A DNA stretch of 64,000 nt, taken from the NCBI GenBank assembly GCA_035695765.1, contig DASRRI010000131.1:1-64000 (forward strand). The letters run 5' to 3'. A model generated the notes under the pieces. That model ran no database searches. It was not told where the DNA came from and saw nothing but the letters and a program-made list of their open reading frames with translations. This document shows, one piece after another, positions 34,266-42,923 of this stretch (the stretch's first letter is position 1; every line of letters starts with the position of its first letter). The position numbers and the translations under genes are program-made. This DNA is from Dongia_A sp035695765. Lineage in GTDB: Bacteria > Pseudomonadota > Alphaproteobacteria > Dongiales > Dongiaceae.

Positions 34266-35431
34266 CCGGAACCTCGATCATCGGATGGGCGCACTTGCCG
34301 TTCGGCAAGCACGCCGACAAGGACGTCGAAAGCATGATGGTGGAGGCGGGCGCCTCCGCTTTGAAGCATGCGGGCGTGGCACCGGCCGACGTCGACGCGA
34401 TCTTCGTTGGCCATTTCAATGCCGGCTTCTCGGCGCAGGATTTCCCGTCCTCGCTCAGCTTCGGCATCGATCCCGCGCTGCGCTTCAAGCCGGCGACGCG
34501 GGTGGAGAATGCCTGCGCCACCGGCTCCGCCGCGGTGCATCAGGGCATCAAGGAGATCGCGGCCAAGCAGGCGCGCATCGTGCTGGTGATCGGCGTCGAG
34601 CACATGACCAACAATGACGGCGCCGCCATCGGCCGCAATCTGCTGAAGGCGAGCTACGTGAAGGACGAGGCCGATACGCCCGGCGGCTTCGCCGGCGTGT
34701 TCGGCCGGATCGCGGAGCTTTATTTCCAGCGCTATGGCGACCAGTCGGACGCGCTGGCGCGGATCGCCGCGAAGAACCACCGCAACGGCGTCGACAATCC
34801 GTACGCCCAGATGCGCAAGGATCTCGGCTACGATTTCTGCCGCAACGTGTCGGACAAGAACCCGCTGGTGGCTGGGCCGCTGAAGCGCACCGATTGCTCG
34901 CTGGTCTCCGACGGCGCTGCCGCTTTGGTCCTCGCCGACCTCGATACTGCGCTCGGCGCCGACCGCGCCGTGCTGATCCGCAGCGTCGCGCAGGTCAACG
35001 ACTTTCTCCCCATGCGCGCCCGCGACATCGTGCAGTTCGAAGGCTGCCAGCAGGCATGGTCGAAGGCGCTGTCACATGCCAAGCTGACGCTCGACGATCT
35101 CAGCTTCGTCGAGACCCACGATTGCTTCACCATCGCCGAGCTCATCGAATACGAAGCGATGGGCTTGACCAAGCCCGGCGAAGGCGCCAAGGCGATCGCC
35201 GAAGGCTGGACCGAAAAGGACGGCAAGCTTCCCATCAACCGCTCCGGCGGCCTCAAAGCCAAGGGCCACCCGATTGGCGCCACCGGCGTCTCCATGCACG
35301 TGCTGACCGCCATGCAGCTCAAAGGCGAAGCCGGCGCCATGCAGCTGAAGAACCCCAAGCTCGGCGGCATCTTCAACATGGGCGGCGCGGCGGTCGCGAA
35401 CTATGTGAGCATCCTGGAACCGCTGCGGTGA
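34262..35431 (+). CDS. thiolase family protein (SCP2-type acetyl-CoA acetyltransferase)
   Basis: A 389-residue thiolase fold. The nucleophilic cysteine is in RVENACATGSAAV near residue 87, HDCFTIAE provides the second-site histidine, and GGLKAKGHPIGATGVSMH the C-terminal catalytic motif. SCP2-type thiolases act on 3-ketoacyl-CoA or transfer lipids; the substrate is not evident. The start overlaps the pyrC stop, so it is translationally coupled. Confidence 0.88.
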   Translation: MTGTSIIGWAHLPFGKHADKDVESMMVEAGASALKHAGVAPADVDAIFVGHFNAGFSAQDFPSSLSFGIDPALRFKPATRVENACATGSAAVHQGIKEIAAKQARIVLVIGVEHMTNNDGAAIGRNLLKASYVKDEADTPGGFAGVFGRIAELYFQRYGDQSDALARIAAKNHRNGVDNPYAQMRKDLGYDFCRNVSDKNPLVAGPLKRTDCSLVSDGAAALVLADLDTALGADRAVLIRSVAQVNDFLPMRARDIVQFEGCQQAWSKALSHAKLTLDDLSFVETHDCFTIAELIEYEAMGLTKPGEGAKAIAEGWTEKDGKLPINRSGGLKAKGHPIGATGVSMHVLTAMQLKGEAGAMQLKNPKLGGIFNMGGAAVANYVSILEPLR

Positions 35432-35490
35432 TCACCAACGTGTAGAATTCAGCTCACACGACCCACCGCCAACAGAGGGGAGTGTCGATC

Positions 35491-35685
35491 ATGAAACCGG
35501 GGGATTTCCATGTCGGCGTCATCTCTTTTTTCGCGATTCTTGTCCCGCGCTTCATGAGATACTACGAGCGGCGCCTGAAGAGCACGAGTCAGGCATACAT
35601 GTATATGATCACACTGCATCGCCACGGAAAGCTGAAGGCACCGGCGCAGTCCGTGGCAGTGGAATCGGCGGAGTCCGTGTCATAG
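35491..35685 (+). CDS. small membrane-associated protein, possibly truncated
   Basis: A 64-residue frame beginning MKPGDFHVGVISFFAILVPR, with a GAGGGGAG ribosome-binding site. The DFxVGVIxFFAILxP opening resembles the first helix of larger alphaproteobacterial membrane proteins. The remaining residues are polar and unrelated, so this may be the stump of a longer gene. It sits between the thiolase and reductase genes. Confidence 0.4.
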   Translation: MKPGDFHVGVISFFAILVPRFMRYYERRLKSTSQAYMYMITLHRHGKLKAPAQSVAVESAESVS

Positions 35686-35698
35686 GAGCCGAATCTGA

Positions 35699-36685
35699 AT
35701 GTTCAAAGCCCTTCTGCTGACCGAGAAAGACGGCAAGGTTTCATCGCAGATCACGCAGCTCGATGAAGAGCGGCTGCCGGACGGCGATGTCACGGTGCGC
35801 GTGCAATATTCGACGCTGAACTACAAGGACGGGCTGATCCTCAATGGGCTTGGGCGGTTGGTGCGCACCTATCCGCACGTGCCGGGCGTCGATTTCGCGG
35901 GCGTGGTGGAGGCCTCGCAGCATCCGAAGTTCAAGGTGAACGATAACGTCATCCTCACCGGCTGGCGCGTGGGCGAGGCGCAGTGGGGCGGCTATGCCGA
36001 GCGGGCGCGGGTCAAGGGCGACTGGCTGGTCAAGCTGCCGGCCGATCTTACCGCGCGCAATGCGATGGCGATCGGGACCGCGGGCTTTACCTCGATGCTT
36101 TGCGTCATGGCGCTGGAGGCGCATGGCCTCAAGCCGACGGCGGGCGATGTGCTGGTGACGGGCGCGGCGGGCGGCGTCGGGAGCGTCGCGGTGGCGGTAC
36201 TGGCGAAGCTCGGCTGTCACGTGGTCGCTTCGACCGGACGCGCCGACACGCACGATTATCTGAAAGGGCTCGGCGCGGCGGAGATCATCGACCGCGCCAC
36301 CATCGCGCAGCCTTCGGGCAAGCCGCTGGAAAGCGAGCGCTGGGCGGGCTGCATCGATTCCGTCGGCGGCGCGACCCTTGCGGCCGTCCTGCCGCAGATG
36401 AAATACCGCGCCAGCGTCGCAGCCTGCGGCCTCGCCGGCGGCAACAAGCTCGACACTACGGTGATCCCCTTCATCCTCCGTGGCGTGAAATTGCTCGGCA
36501 TCGATTCCGTCATGAGCCCGCCGGACGAGCGCAAGCAGGCGTGGGACCGCCTCGCACATGACCTGCCGCCCGACAAGCTGGAAGCGATGATCGTGCCCGC
36601 CAAGCTCGAAGACTTGCCCACGCTCTCGAAACAGATTCTCGAAGGCAAGGTCCGTGGTCGCGTCGTGGTCGAGATCGGCGCGTAG
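35699..36685 (+). CDS. acuI: acryloyl-CoA reductase-like MDR oxidoreductase (AcuI/YhdH family)
   Basis: A 328-residue zinc-free medium-chain reductase. The N-terminal GroES-like part has STLNYKDGLILNGLGRLVRT and PGVDFAGVVE, the Rossmann part VTGAAGGVGSVAVAVLAKLG, and the WAGCIDSVGGATLA stretch is typical of the AcuI group. AcuI reduces acryloyl-CoA to propionyl-CoA with NADPH, for example in dimethylsulfoniopropionate breakdown. The assignment within the family is by motif resemblance. Confidence 0.8.
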   Translation: MFKALLLTEKDGKVSSQITQLDEERLPDGDVTVRVQYSTLNYKDGLILNGLGRLVRTYPHVPGVDFAGVVEASQHPKFKVNDNVILTGWRVGEAQWGGYAERARVKGDWLVKLPADLTARNAMAIGTAGFTSMLCVMALEAHGLKPTAGDVLVTGAAGGVGSVAVAVLAKLGCHVVASTGRADTHDYLKGLGAAEIIDRATIAQPSGKPLESERWAGCIDSVGGATLAAVLPQMKYRASVAACGLAGGNKLDTTVIPFILRGVKLLGIDSVMSPPDERKQAWDRLAHDLPPDKLEAMIVPAKLEDLPTLSKQILEGKVRGRVVVEIGA

Positions 36686-36686
36686 A

Positions 36687-36729
36687 GCATTTCCCGTCCG
36701 AAGCGGATACGATTCGGCGTGGAAAATGC
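36687..36729. repeat. imperfect palindromic intergenic repeat
   Basis: GCATTTCC at 36687 pairs with GGAAAATGC at 36721-36729, and inner arms CCGAA and TTCGG at 36698 and 36713 extend the hairpin. It sits between the convergent AcuI-like and SpeE-like genes. Its make-up resembles dispersed palindromic elements in alphaproteobacterial genomes, and it may also end transcription. Confidence 0.5.
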
Positions 36730-36756
36730 GACCACTTAAGCGAACCCGGAGTCCAT

Positions 36757-39180
36757 TTACGCCGATGATCGTGCCGGCCTGCGTTCCTGGCCGAGCAGGA
36801 ATGCAGCCGCTGCATAGAGTCCAAGAGCAAGGACCAGCAAGGCCGTAAAACCGAAATGCATGGCGAGCAATGTAGCCATGACTGCCGCTATGACGGACGC
36901 GCAGCCGTTGATGCCCCAGGCCCACGGCAACAGGGCCGGCGCAGATTCGGAGACGCGAGTGAGGCCGAGCGGAAACGGCAGCCCCATGGCAAAGCCCAGG
37001 GGCGCTATGAGGCCGATGGCGATGACGCTCTTTGCCGCCAGCGGCAATCCCATCATCGCCCCGAAGGCATGCGGCAGCACCAAAGCATAGAAGGTGCCGA
37101 GAGTAGCGATGGCAGCAACAGCCAGGACGATCGCCATCTGTGGCCAGCGTGTCGCGATATTTCGCGATACACCGCTGCCCAGCCCGGCCGAAACGAGAAA
37201 TCCCGCGAGCGTGACGGCGATTGCACTGAGCGGATGGCCGAGAAACAGGCTGAACCGCGCGATGAAGGCAATTTCTATGAACAGGAATGCCAAGCCGATC
37301 GCCAGGAAATAGAGCGCTACGCGGATGCGACCCGGCGCCCGCGTCGCCCGCTCGGCGCGCCGAAGCCACGCCAGCGGCAACAGGATAAGAACCGCCGCCG
37401 CCGCGACGGCTTGTGGCAGCGCCAGGGCAAGGACGAGATACCCGGAATCGAGATAGACGAGTCCGGCTCGGCTTTGGATGGTCGCCAGCTCCGGCAGGAG
37501 GGCCCAGCGGAAGAACTGAAAGAAGAAGGGCCGATCGTCGGTGGCAGGTCGGATATCAAATCGATAATCGTCGACAAACGCTGATCGCGCAGGACCAAGC
37601 AGCGCAGCCGTTGCGTCGAACAACGTCGGCTTCGCCATGCGGTGATAGCGATTGGTATCCTCTCGGCGGATTCCCGGAAACCAGGCGAGGTCGAACTGCC
37701 GCTCGGCGGCAAATCTCCTTATGAGGGCGATCTCGTCGCGGCTGAAGGCATCGTTCCTGACCAGGAGCGTCGCGGTGTTCCAGTTGTGCAGCAGTACCAT
37801 CCGCTCGCCGGCGCTGCCGAGACCATTGGCCTCGAGCGCCGAGATGGCCGTGGCAAGTAGCTTCAGGGTATCGCGCGGCGGACTGCCAAGCCAGCGGGTG
37901 ACGGCGAGCATTCCACCCGGAGCGAGGTGGCGGAGATATGTCTGGAAAGCTTCGACCGTATAGATCGGGCTTTCGCTGAGCGCTTGCACGCCGGCAGCGG
38001 AGCTGGCGAACGAGTCGAGCAGCGCAACCTGGATCAGATCCCAGCGCGCATCGCTGGCCTCGACAAAGCTGCGTGCCTCGGCGACATGCACGCTGACCGC
38101 GGGATGCGCATAGATGTGGCCGGCGAAGTCGTCGAAGTCGCGACGGACAAAATCGACCAGCTGGGCATTCAGCTCGACCGCATCTATTCGCGGTGCACGA
38201 TGGAACAGTGCTTGCAGAACCTGGGCGCCACCGCCGGCGCCGAGCACCAGCGTCGCCGGCCTGTCGAGCAGGTGATAGGGCAATGCGGTGGTCAGCTCAT
38301 CGAGATAGGCGACGGCGGCAAAGTCGCCGCCGAAGCGCGTGACCGCCGTCATGCCTTCGCCGTCCGTGAAGATTCCGAGCTGCTCGGGCGGCATGAGCGT
38401 GCTGGCAAGGCTCAAACCCGGCGCGTCGCGCAGCGGTACGTGCGGGCTTTCGACCACCGTGAGCCGGCCGAGCGGGCTGGTCCGTTCGGCGACGATCCGC
38501 GCCCCGGGTACGTTGAGAGCCAAGCTGAGGGTCTTGTAGGGCGAGGGCATCGGCGTCAGCGATGTCTGCGGCCATGCCAGCGCGGCCGGTACGGCCAACA
38601 GCAGGATTGCGAACGCGGCTGGTCGCCGTCCGACGCTGTACAAGGCAAGCGCCGCCGCACCGAAGGCGAAGGCCGCGATGATCCGCAGGCAGTCTTCGGG
38701 CGGCAATACAAACAAGGCCGCCACGATACCAAGAGCCCCCAGTCCCGCACCCATCAGATCGGCGCGATAGACGGCGCCGATGCGTGCCGGCCAGGCGGCC
38801 AACACGAGGGCGATGGCGCTCGCGGCGGCGAAGAACGGCACGGCAAGCAGCAGATAGATCGCCGCCAGATGGACCTGCTGGCGCCAGTCCCAGATGATCT
38901 CGAGCGGGTTGAACGGCAGGTGCCGGACCAGCGCATAGCATCCGATCGCCGCGACGCCGAACGAGACTGCCAGCGCGGCGAAGCTGGTGTGGAATCGCGA
39001 CAACAGGCGATGCTTGGCGAACACCAGGAATGTTCCGCTCGCACCGTAACCGAGCAGCGCCAGGCTGATGATCATGTAGGCGAAGTGATGCCACAAGGCG
39101 ATCGAGAACAAGCGGGTCAGAAGAATCTCGTAGGCGATGGCCGCCAGCGAGAGGAGCGAGACGGCCGCGAGCAACGGCAT
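36757..39180 (-). CDS. polytopic membrane protein with spermidine-synthase-like domain
   Basis: An 807-residue protein. Residues 1-200 carry about six membrane helices. The middle (about 240-540) is a Rossmann methyltransferase/spermidine-synthase-like domain with TLVLGAGGGAQVLQALFHRA, IDAVELNAQLVDFV and LAPGGMLAVTRW. About six or seven more helices end the protein, and TDDRPFFFQFF marks the return to the membrane. It starts two bases after the stop of an exported PIMT, so the two are one operon. Members of this type are poorly characterised; a real aminopropyl transfer activity is not implied. Confidence 0.75.
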   Translation of the reverse strand: MPLLAAVSLLSLAAIAYEILLTRLFSIALWHHFAYMIISLALLGYGASGTFLVFAKHRLLSRFHTSFAALAVSFGVAAIGCYALVRHLPFNPLEIIWDWRQQVHLAAIYLLLAVPFFAAASAIALVLAAWPARIGAVYRADLMGAGLGALGIVAALFVLPPEDCLRIIAAFAFGAAALALYSVGRRPAAFAILLLAVPAALAWPQTSLTPMPSPYKTLSLALNVPGARIVAERTSPLGRLTVVESPHVPLRDAPGLSLASTLMPPEQLGIFTDGEGMTAVTRFGGDFAAVAYLDELTTALPYHLLDRPATLVLGAGGGAQVLQALFHRAPRIDAVELNAQLVDFVRRDFDDFAGHIYAHPAVSVHVAEARSFVEASDARWDLIQVALLDSFASSAAGVQALSESPIYTVEAFQTYLRHLAPGGMLAVTRWLGSPPRDTLKLLATAISALEANGLGSAGERMVLLHNWNTATLLVRNDAFSRDEIALIRRFAAERQFDLAWFPGIRREDTNRYHRMAKPTLFDATAALLGPARSAFVDDYRFDIRPATDDRPFFFQFFRWALLPELATIQSRAGLVYLDSGYLVLALALPQAVAAAAVLILLPLAWLRRAERATRAPGRIRVALYFLAIGLAFLFIEIAFIARFSLFLGHPLSAIAVTLAGFLVSAGLGSGVSRNIATRWPQMAIVLAVAAIATLGTFYALVLPHAFGAMMGLPLAAKSVIAIGLIAPLGFAMGLPFPLGLTRVSESAPALLPWAWGINGCASVIAAVMATLLAMHFGFTALLVLALGLYAAAAFLLGQERRPARSSA

Positions 39181-39182
39181 TG

Positions 39183-39944
39183 CTATTGGCTGCGCGTGAG
39201 GGGGACGAACGATACCGGCAGCACTGCCTCGGTGCGGACAGTTCCGTTCGCGAGCTTCTCGACCAGGATCAACTCCTGTGTCAGGAAAGCGGCGCCGATG
39301 GGGATTACCATCCGGCCGCCCGGTTTGAGTTGATCAATCAAGGGCGGCGGAATCTGCTGCGAGGCTGCGGTGACCACGATGCCATCGAACGGTGCCGCGT
39401 CGGGCCAGCCGAAGTAACCGTCGCCCTCGCGCACGCGGACTTTGTCGTATCCAAGTTCCGACAATCGCTTTGCGGCCTGCTTGGCCAAGTCCGGCACGAT
39501 CTCGATTGTGTAGACGTCATGCCCGAGCTCGGCCAATACGGCGGCCTGATAACCGGATCCTGTGCCGATCTCCAGCGCGCGACCGCCCGGTGCGAGACGC
39601 AGCAGGTCAGTCATTAGGGCGACAATGTAGGGCTGGGATATCGTCTGTCCGTAGCCGATCGGCAACGGCCGATCGGCATATGCGAGGCTTTGCAAGTAAG
39701 TGGGGACAAAGGCGTGACGCGGCGTGCGACGCATGGCATCAAGCACATCCATGCCCAAGACGCTGGGCGTCGCGCCGCCGCCCACCTCGCGCGCGATGGC
39801 CTCGATGGTGCGTACCATCTCAAGGCGATCAGATGAGTATGCATCGACCGCCACAGCTTGCGGCGCAACAACGAGCAAGAGCGCGACGGTCGCCACGACT
39901 GACGACAGCCTTGGGATCGCCCTCTCTTTGCCGGTCGAGTACAT
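39183..39944 (-). CDS. exported protein-L-isoaspartate O-methyltransferase
   Basis: A 253-residue PIMT with a signal peptide: RLSSVVATVALLLVVAPQAV followed by an AVA cleavage site. The catalytic part has the usual PIMT motifs: PLPIGYGQTISQPYIVALMT, ALEIGTGSGYQAAVLAEL with the SAM loop, and GGRMVIPIG. PIMT repairs isoaspartyl residues with SAM. The start at 39944 is ATG; the upstream TTG at 39983 is less likely. It is coupled to the SpeE-like membrane gene downstream. Confidence 0.85.
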   Translation of the reverse strand: MYSTGKERAIPRLSSVVATVALLLVVAPQAVAVDAYSSDRLEMVRTIEAIAREVGGGATPSVLGMDVLDAMRRTPRHAFVPTYLQSLAYADRPLPIGYGQTISQPYIVALMTDLLRLAPGGRALEIGTGSGYQAAVLAELGHDVYTIEIVPDLAKQAAKRLSELGYDKVRVREGDGYFGWPDAAPFDGIVVTAASQQIPPPLIDQLKPGGRMVIPIGAAFLTQELILVEKLANGTVRTEAVLPVSFVPLTRSQ

Positions 39945-40089
39945 TCCCAGCGTCGCTCCACGCGTCTCGGCGTTTGTAGTCAATTGTCAACTGCGGCCCA
40001 GCGAACGAACTTGGAAGTACCAACAAGTTTGGGTCACGCCCGTCGCAAACTTCCCGTTGCCGCGGTGCCGCGTGGGCGAACGTTGGCGC

Positions 40090-40776
40090 CTAGCCCAACT
40101 CCGCCGACCCCGTGATGCGGTACATCCGCTTCACCTGCGGCACCGGCAACCGAAGTTCCTGTTCCGGATTGAAGCGGCGCACGAAGACGCCGTCGTGCGT
40201 GCGGCGCAGGAACTGGCGCACCTGGCCGCTGCCGTCCGTCATCTCGATCGCGACGAAGCAGTTGGGCGTAATGGGGCGGTTGGGATTGACGAACAGCAGT
40301 TCGCCCGCGAAGTAACGCGGCTGCATGCTCTCGCCGTCGGCATAGAGCGCGAATGCGTTGGCGACGCCGCGCAGGTTGGCGGGCCGCTCGACGAATTCCT
40401 TGGCGTCGCCTTCGACGAACCAGAAGCTGTCCGATCCTTCGCGGAAAATGCTGTGAACCGGCAAGTCGCGTTGCCCTGCCGCGGCATTGAGCGAGACCGG
40501 CCGCATCGCAGCAGCGCCGGCGCGCGCTGGCAAATTCTGGCTGCCCTCGAGGCCCGCCAGCTGGAGGACTGCGCCGGCCGCCACGCCCTGGCGCACGAAC
40601 ATGTCCTCGAGCGCGCGGGCCAGCTCGAACGGCAGATATTTACGCTTATAGCGATCCTCGTAATGCTGGTAGCGGGTGAGGCTCCAGCCCAGGGCATCGG
40701 ATACTGACCGCATGGTCAGGCCTGCCTGCTCCCTCAGCTCCTTCAGTCGCCGCGCGACTTCCGAGACTTCCGACAT
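40090..40776 (-). CDS. XRE-type repressor with S24 (LexA-like) C-terminal domain
   Basis: A 228-residue protein. The helix-turn-helix is RLKELREQAGLTMRSVSDAL with LTRYQHYED. The C-terminal S24 fold has the serine motif YADGESMQPRYFAGELLF near residue 140. The partner position, usually lysine in an IKELVRR-type stretch, reads VRQFLRR, so the catalytic lysine looks replaced by arginine. If so it senses DNA damage or ligand without self-cleavage. A dyad lies just upstream of the gene. The start at 40776 is chosen over 40803 by homology to the helix-turn-helix onset. Confidence 0.8.
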   Translation of the reverse strand: MSEVSEVARRLKELREQAGLTMRSVSDALGWSLTRYQHYEDRYKRKYLPFELARALEDMFVRQGVAAGAVLQLAGLEGSQNLPARAGAAAMRPVSLNAAAGQRDLPVHSIFREGSDSFWFVEGDAKEFVERPANLRGVANAFALYADGESMQPRYFAGELLFVNPNRPITPNCFVAIEMTDGSGQVRQFLRRTHDGVFVRRFNPEQELRLPVPQVKRMYRITGSAELG

Positions 40777-40808
40777 GCCCACCCCGTCCAACGGAAACCG
40801 CAAAGACC

Positions 40809-40827
40809 GTAACGCAGTTTACGTTAT
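40809..40827. promoter_or_regulatory. dyad upstream of the S24 repressor, probable own operator
   Basis: GTAACG and CGTTAT form an inverted repeat with a seven-base spacer, 33 bases upstream of the repressor start. XRE-type repressors bind such sites to control themselves. Assignment is inference. Confidence 0.4.
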
Positions 40828-40862
40828 CCTCGGTCAAGTTTCAACGGCTGGGCAGCCATATT

Positions 40863-41261
40863 TCACGGCGCCTGATCAATCATCTTCTTCATTTCCTGGC
40901 ATTGCGGGGTGGCCTCGGTCGCGCCCACGCATTTCTGCTGGTACATGGCGGCTCCGACCGTGGGGCATTGCTTGATCGCGCTGCGGGCAAGGTCGGCGGG
41001 ATTGCCCTTGTAGGGGTTGCCGCTGAACGTCACGGGCTTGCCGGTCTTGATGGCGTCCTCGACCCGCTGGCGCGCATCCACGGTGAGAAAGGACGTAAGG
41101 ACCGGCGCCATGCAGGCGCAGGCCTGGTCGAGCTCCGCCGGTTGCATCTGATACGAGTTCTCCGCAACGCAGCGGGCATAAAAGGCGTCCGCGACCGGAT
41201 CACCTACGGCCGGCGCGCTGGCCAGGATCAGCAGCACTCCTGCGGCTCCGAGAATCTTCAC
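40863..41261 (-). CDS. periplasmic cysteine-containing hypothetical protein
   Basis: A 132-residue protein starting at GTG (41261), five bases after a GGAG site. The signal peptide is KILGAAGVLLILASAPAV. The mature part has five cysteines (YARCVAEN, DQACACMAP, KQCPTVG, QKCVGAT and PQCQEM), which could form disulfides. The LDQACACMAPVL stretch occurs in small periplasmic proteins of alphaproteobacteria. Function is unknown. Confidence 0.6.
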   Translation of the reverse strand: MKILGAAGVLLILASAPAVGDPVADAFYARCVAENSYQMQPAELDQACACMAPVLTSFLTVDARQRVEDAIKTGKPVTFSGNPYKGNPADLARSAIKQCPTVGAAMYQQKCVGATEATPQCQEMKKMIDQAP

Positions 41262-41371
41262 GTGCACTCCAGTTTCATCGGCGGTCGGAACCATAGCATC
41301 TGCCAAGTCCCGAAACATGGCCGCAATGTGGCGGTGACGGCCCCATTGGCGCCACGTTCGGCGGCGACACA

Positions 41372-41397
41372 GGAACCTCGCGTGCGGGGCGCGGGTT
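41372..41397 (+). promoter_or_regulatory. EcfG-type stress promoter of dodecin
   Basis: GGAAC at 41372-41376 and GGTT at 41394-41397 are separated by 17 bases, fitting the EcfG pattern GGAAC-N16/17-cGTT. The dodecin ATG is 46 bases downstream of the -10 element. Confidence 0.6.
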
Positions 41398-41442
41398 TAA
41401 GGGCAGGTCTGCGTTCAAGAAAGCAGGGCGGGGAGAATCGCC

Positions 41443-41658
41443 ATGAACAATGTCTATGCAATCAGCGAAGTCGTCGGCACCTCCGACAAGAGCATCGAAG
41501 ATGCCATCGACCAGGCCGTCAGCGTGGCGGGGCAATCGATCCGCAATCTCGACTGGTTCCAGGTTTCCGAACTGCGCGGCCATATCAAGGACGGCCGCGT
41601 GGCACACTACCAGGTCGCGCTGAAGCTCGGCTTCCGCTACGAAGCGAAATCAGGATAG
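41443..41658 (+). CDS. dodecin, flavin-binding storage protein
   Basis: A 71-residue protein. VYAISEVVGTSDKSIEDAID, NLDWFQVSELRGHIKDGRVA and HYQVALKLGFRYE match bacterial dodecins, including the flavin-stacking Trp. Dodecin assembles as a hollow dodecamer that stores riboflavin or FMN and limits photodamage. An EcfG-type promoter just upstream suggests general-stress control. Confidence 0.92.
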   Translation: MNNVYAISEVVGTSDKSIEDAIDQAVSVAGQSIRNLDWFQVSELRGHIKDGRVAHYQVALKLGFRYEAKSG

Positions 41659-41703
41659 CCCGCCGCACTGCCATCGACCAGCCACGGACAGACTGGAACC
41701 TTC

Positions 41704-42744
41704 ATGACACGACGCTATGCGCGACGCTTGCCGGGATGTTTCCTGGCGAGCGCAGCCACTGCCGCAATGCTCGGCATCAGCGCCGCTCACGCTGATGATA
41801 TCGGCCGCCTCACCGGCATCGAAGAGAATGACTCGGTCCTGTTCGACAGCGACAAATACTATACGCAGGGCCTGGAGCTCGCTTATCTCGGTCCAGACGT
41901 TACTGCCGACAGCGCGTGGATCGCGCCGTTCGATGCGCTCGCCGATCTCGGTCCGTTCGATGCCGCGGGCGCAAGCGAGGTATCGCGGCGCTATGAGGTC
42001 CTGCTGGGACAAAGCATGTTCACGCCGGAGGATACGGCACGGGAAGATCCTGATCCCGATGACCGGCCGTACGCCGGCTGGCTCTATGGCGGCGTCGGCC
42101 TGATCCAGGACACCGATCGGCGCCGGCTCGACCATCTGGAACTGCTGGCTGGCATGATCGGGTCCAATGCGTTCGGCAAGACGACGCAGAACGACTATCA
42201 CCAGTTCATCGCCATCGACAAATCGCGCGGCTGGGACGAGCAGTTGCATGACGAGCCGGGCCTGATGCTGTCCTATGAGCGCAAGTGGCGCTTCCTGCAG
42301 CCGATCGGTGATGGCTTTGCCGTCGATGCAATTCCGGAGCTCGGCATCACTGTCGGCAATGTGATGGATTACGTGCAGGGCGGTGGCATGATCCGGTTCG
42401 GTAAGAATCTGGAAGCAGATTACGGCCCGGCGCGCATCCGTCCAGCTTTGTCGGGCACGCCGTATTTCAACAGCGACTATCTGGACGGGCCGTTCGGATT
42501 CTATTTCTTCGTCGGCACACAAGGCCGCGCCGTCGCGCGCAACATGTTCCTCGACGGCAATACCTTCCGCGACAGCCGCAGCGTCGACAGCAAGCCGCTG
42601 GTCGGTGACCTTTCGGGCGGCCTGTCGATGTTCTGGGGCGACGCGGTGAGGCTCGACGCCGTGCTGACCTATCGCACCGAGGAGTTCGACAATCAGGACG
42701 ACCCCACCAAATTATGGGGCCTCAATATGACGATCGGATTCTAA
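41704..42744 (+). CDS. lipid A deacylase LpxR family protein (DUF2219)
   Basis: A 346-residue outer-membrane protein with a signal peptide (FLASAATAAMLGISAAHA). NDSVLFDSDKYYTQGLELAY at the mature N-terminus and DRPYAGWLYGG match the LpxR family, whose barrel removes a 3'-acyloxyacyl chain from lipid A. The protein ends in an aromatic residue (LNMTIGF), as barrel proteins do. It follows dodecin after 45 bases and might be read from the same stress promoter. Confidence 0.85.
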   Translation: MTRRYARRLPGCFLASAATAAMLGISAAHADDIGRLTGIEENDSVLFDSDKYYTQGLELAYLGPDVTADSAWIAPFDALADLGPFDAAGASEVSRRYEVLLGQSMFTPEDTAREDPDPDDRPYAGWLYGGVGLIQDTDRRRLDHLELLAGMIGSNAFGKTTQNDYHQFIAIDKSRGWDEQLHDEPGLMLSYERKWRFLQPIGDGFAVDAIPELGITVGNVMDYVQGGGMIRFGKNLEADYGPARIRPALSGTPYFNSDYLDGPFGFYFFVGTQGRAVARNMFLDGNTFRDSRSVDSKPLVGDLSGGLSMFWGDAVRLDAVLTYRTEEFDNQDDPTKLWGLNMTIGF

Positions 42745-42882
42745 TTCCCCCCGTCTCAGCAGAAGCTGTTCGGAATACGTGGCTGCCGGCCGCCTGGCGG
42801 CGGACGCCGGCGCATGGTCAGCATCTGCAATGCACGTCGCGTTACCATGATGAATCTTTTCATCGCATGTCCCCCAATGGTG

Positions 42883-42908
42883 CAGGCCCGGAGGCGCCTC
42901 CGGGCCTG
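42883..42908. terminator. perfect GC-rich palindrome between convergent genes
   Basis: CAGGCCCGGAGGC is followed at once by its exact complement, a 26-base palindrome. It lies between the LpxR-like gene and a convergent gene, a position for a bidirectional terminator. T-runs are weak, so it could also be a protein-binding site. Confidence 0.45.
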
Positions 42909-42923
42909 TATGTAGATCGCGAC

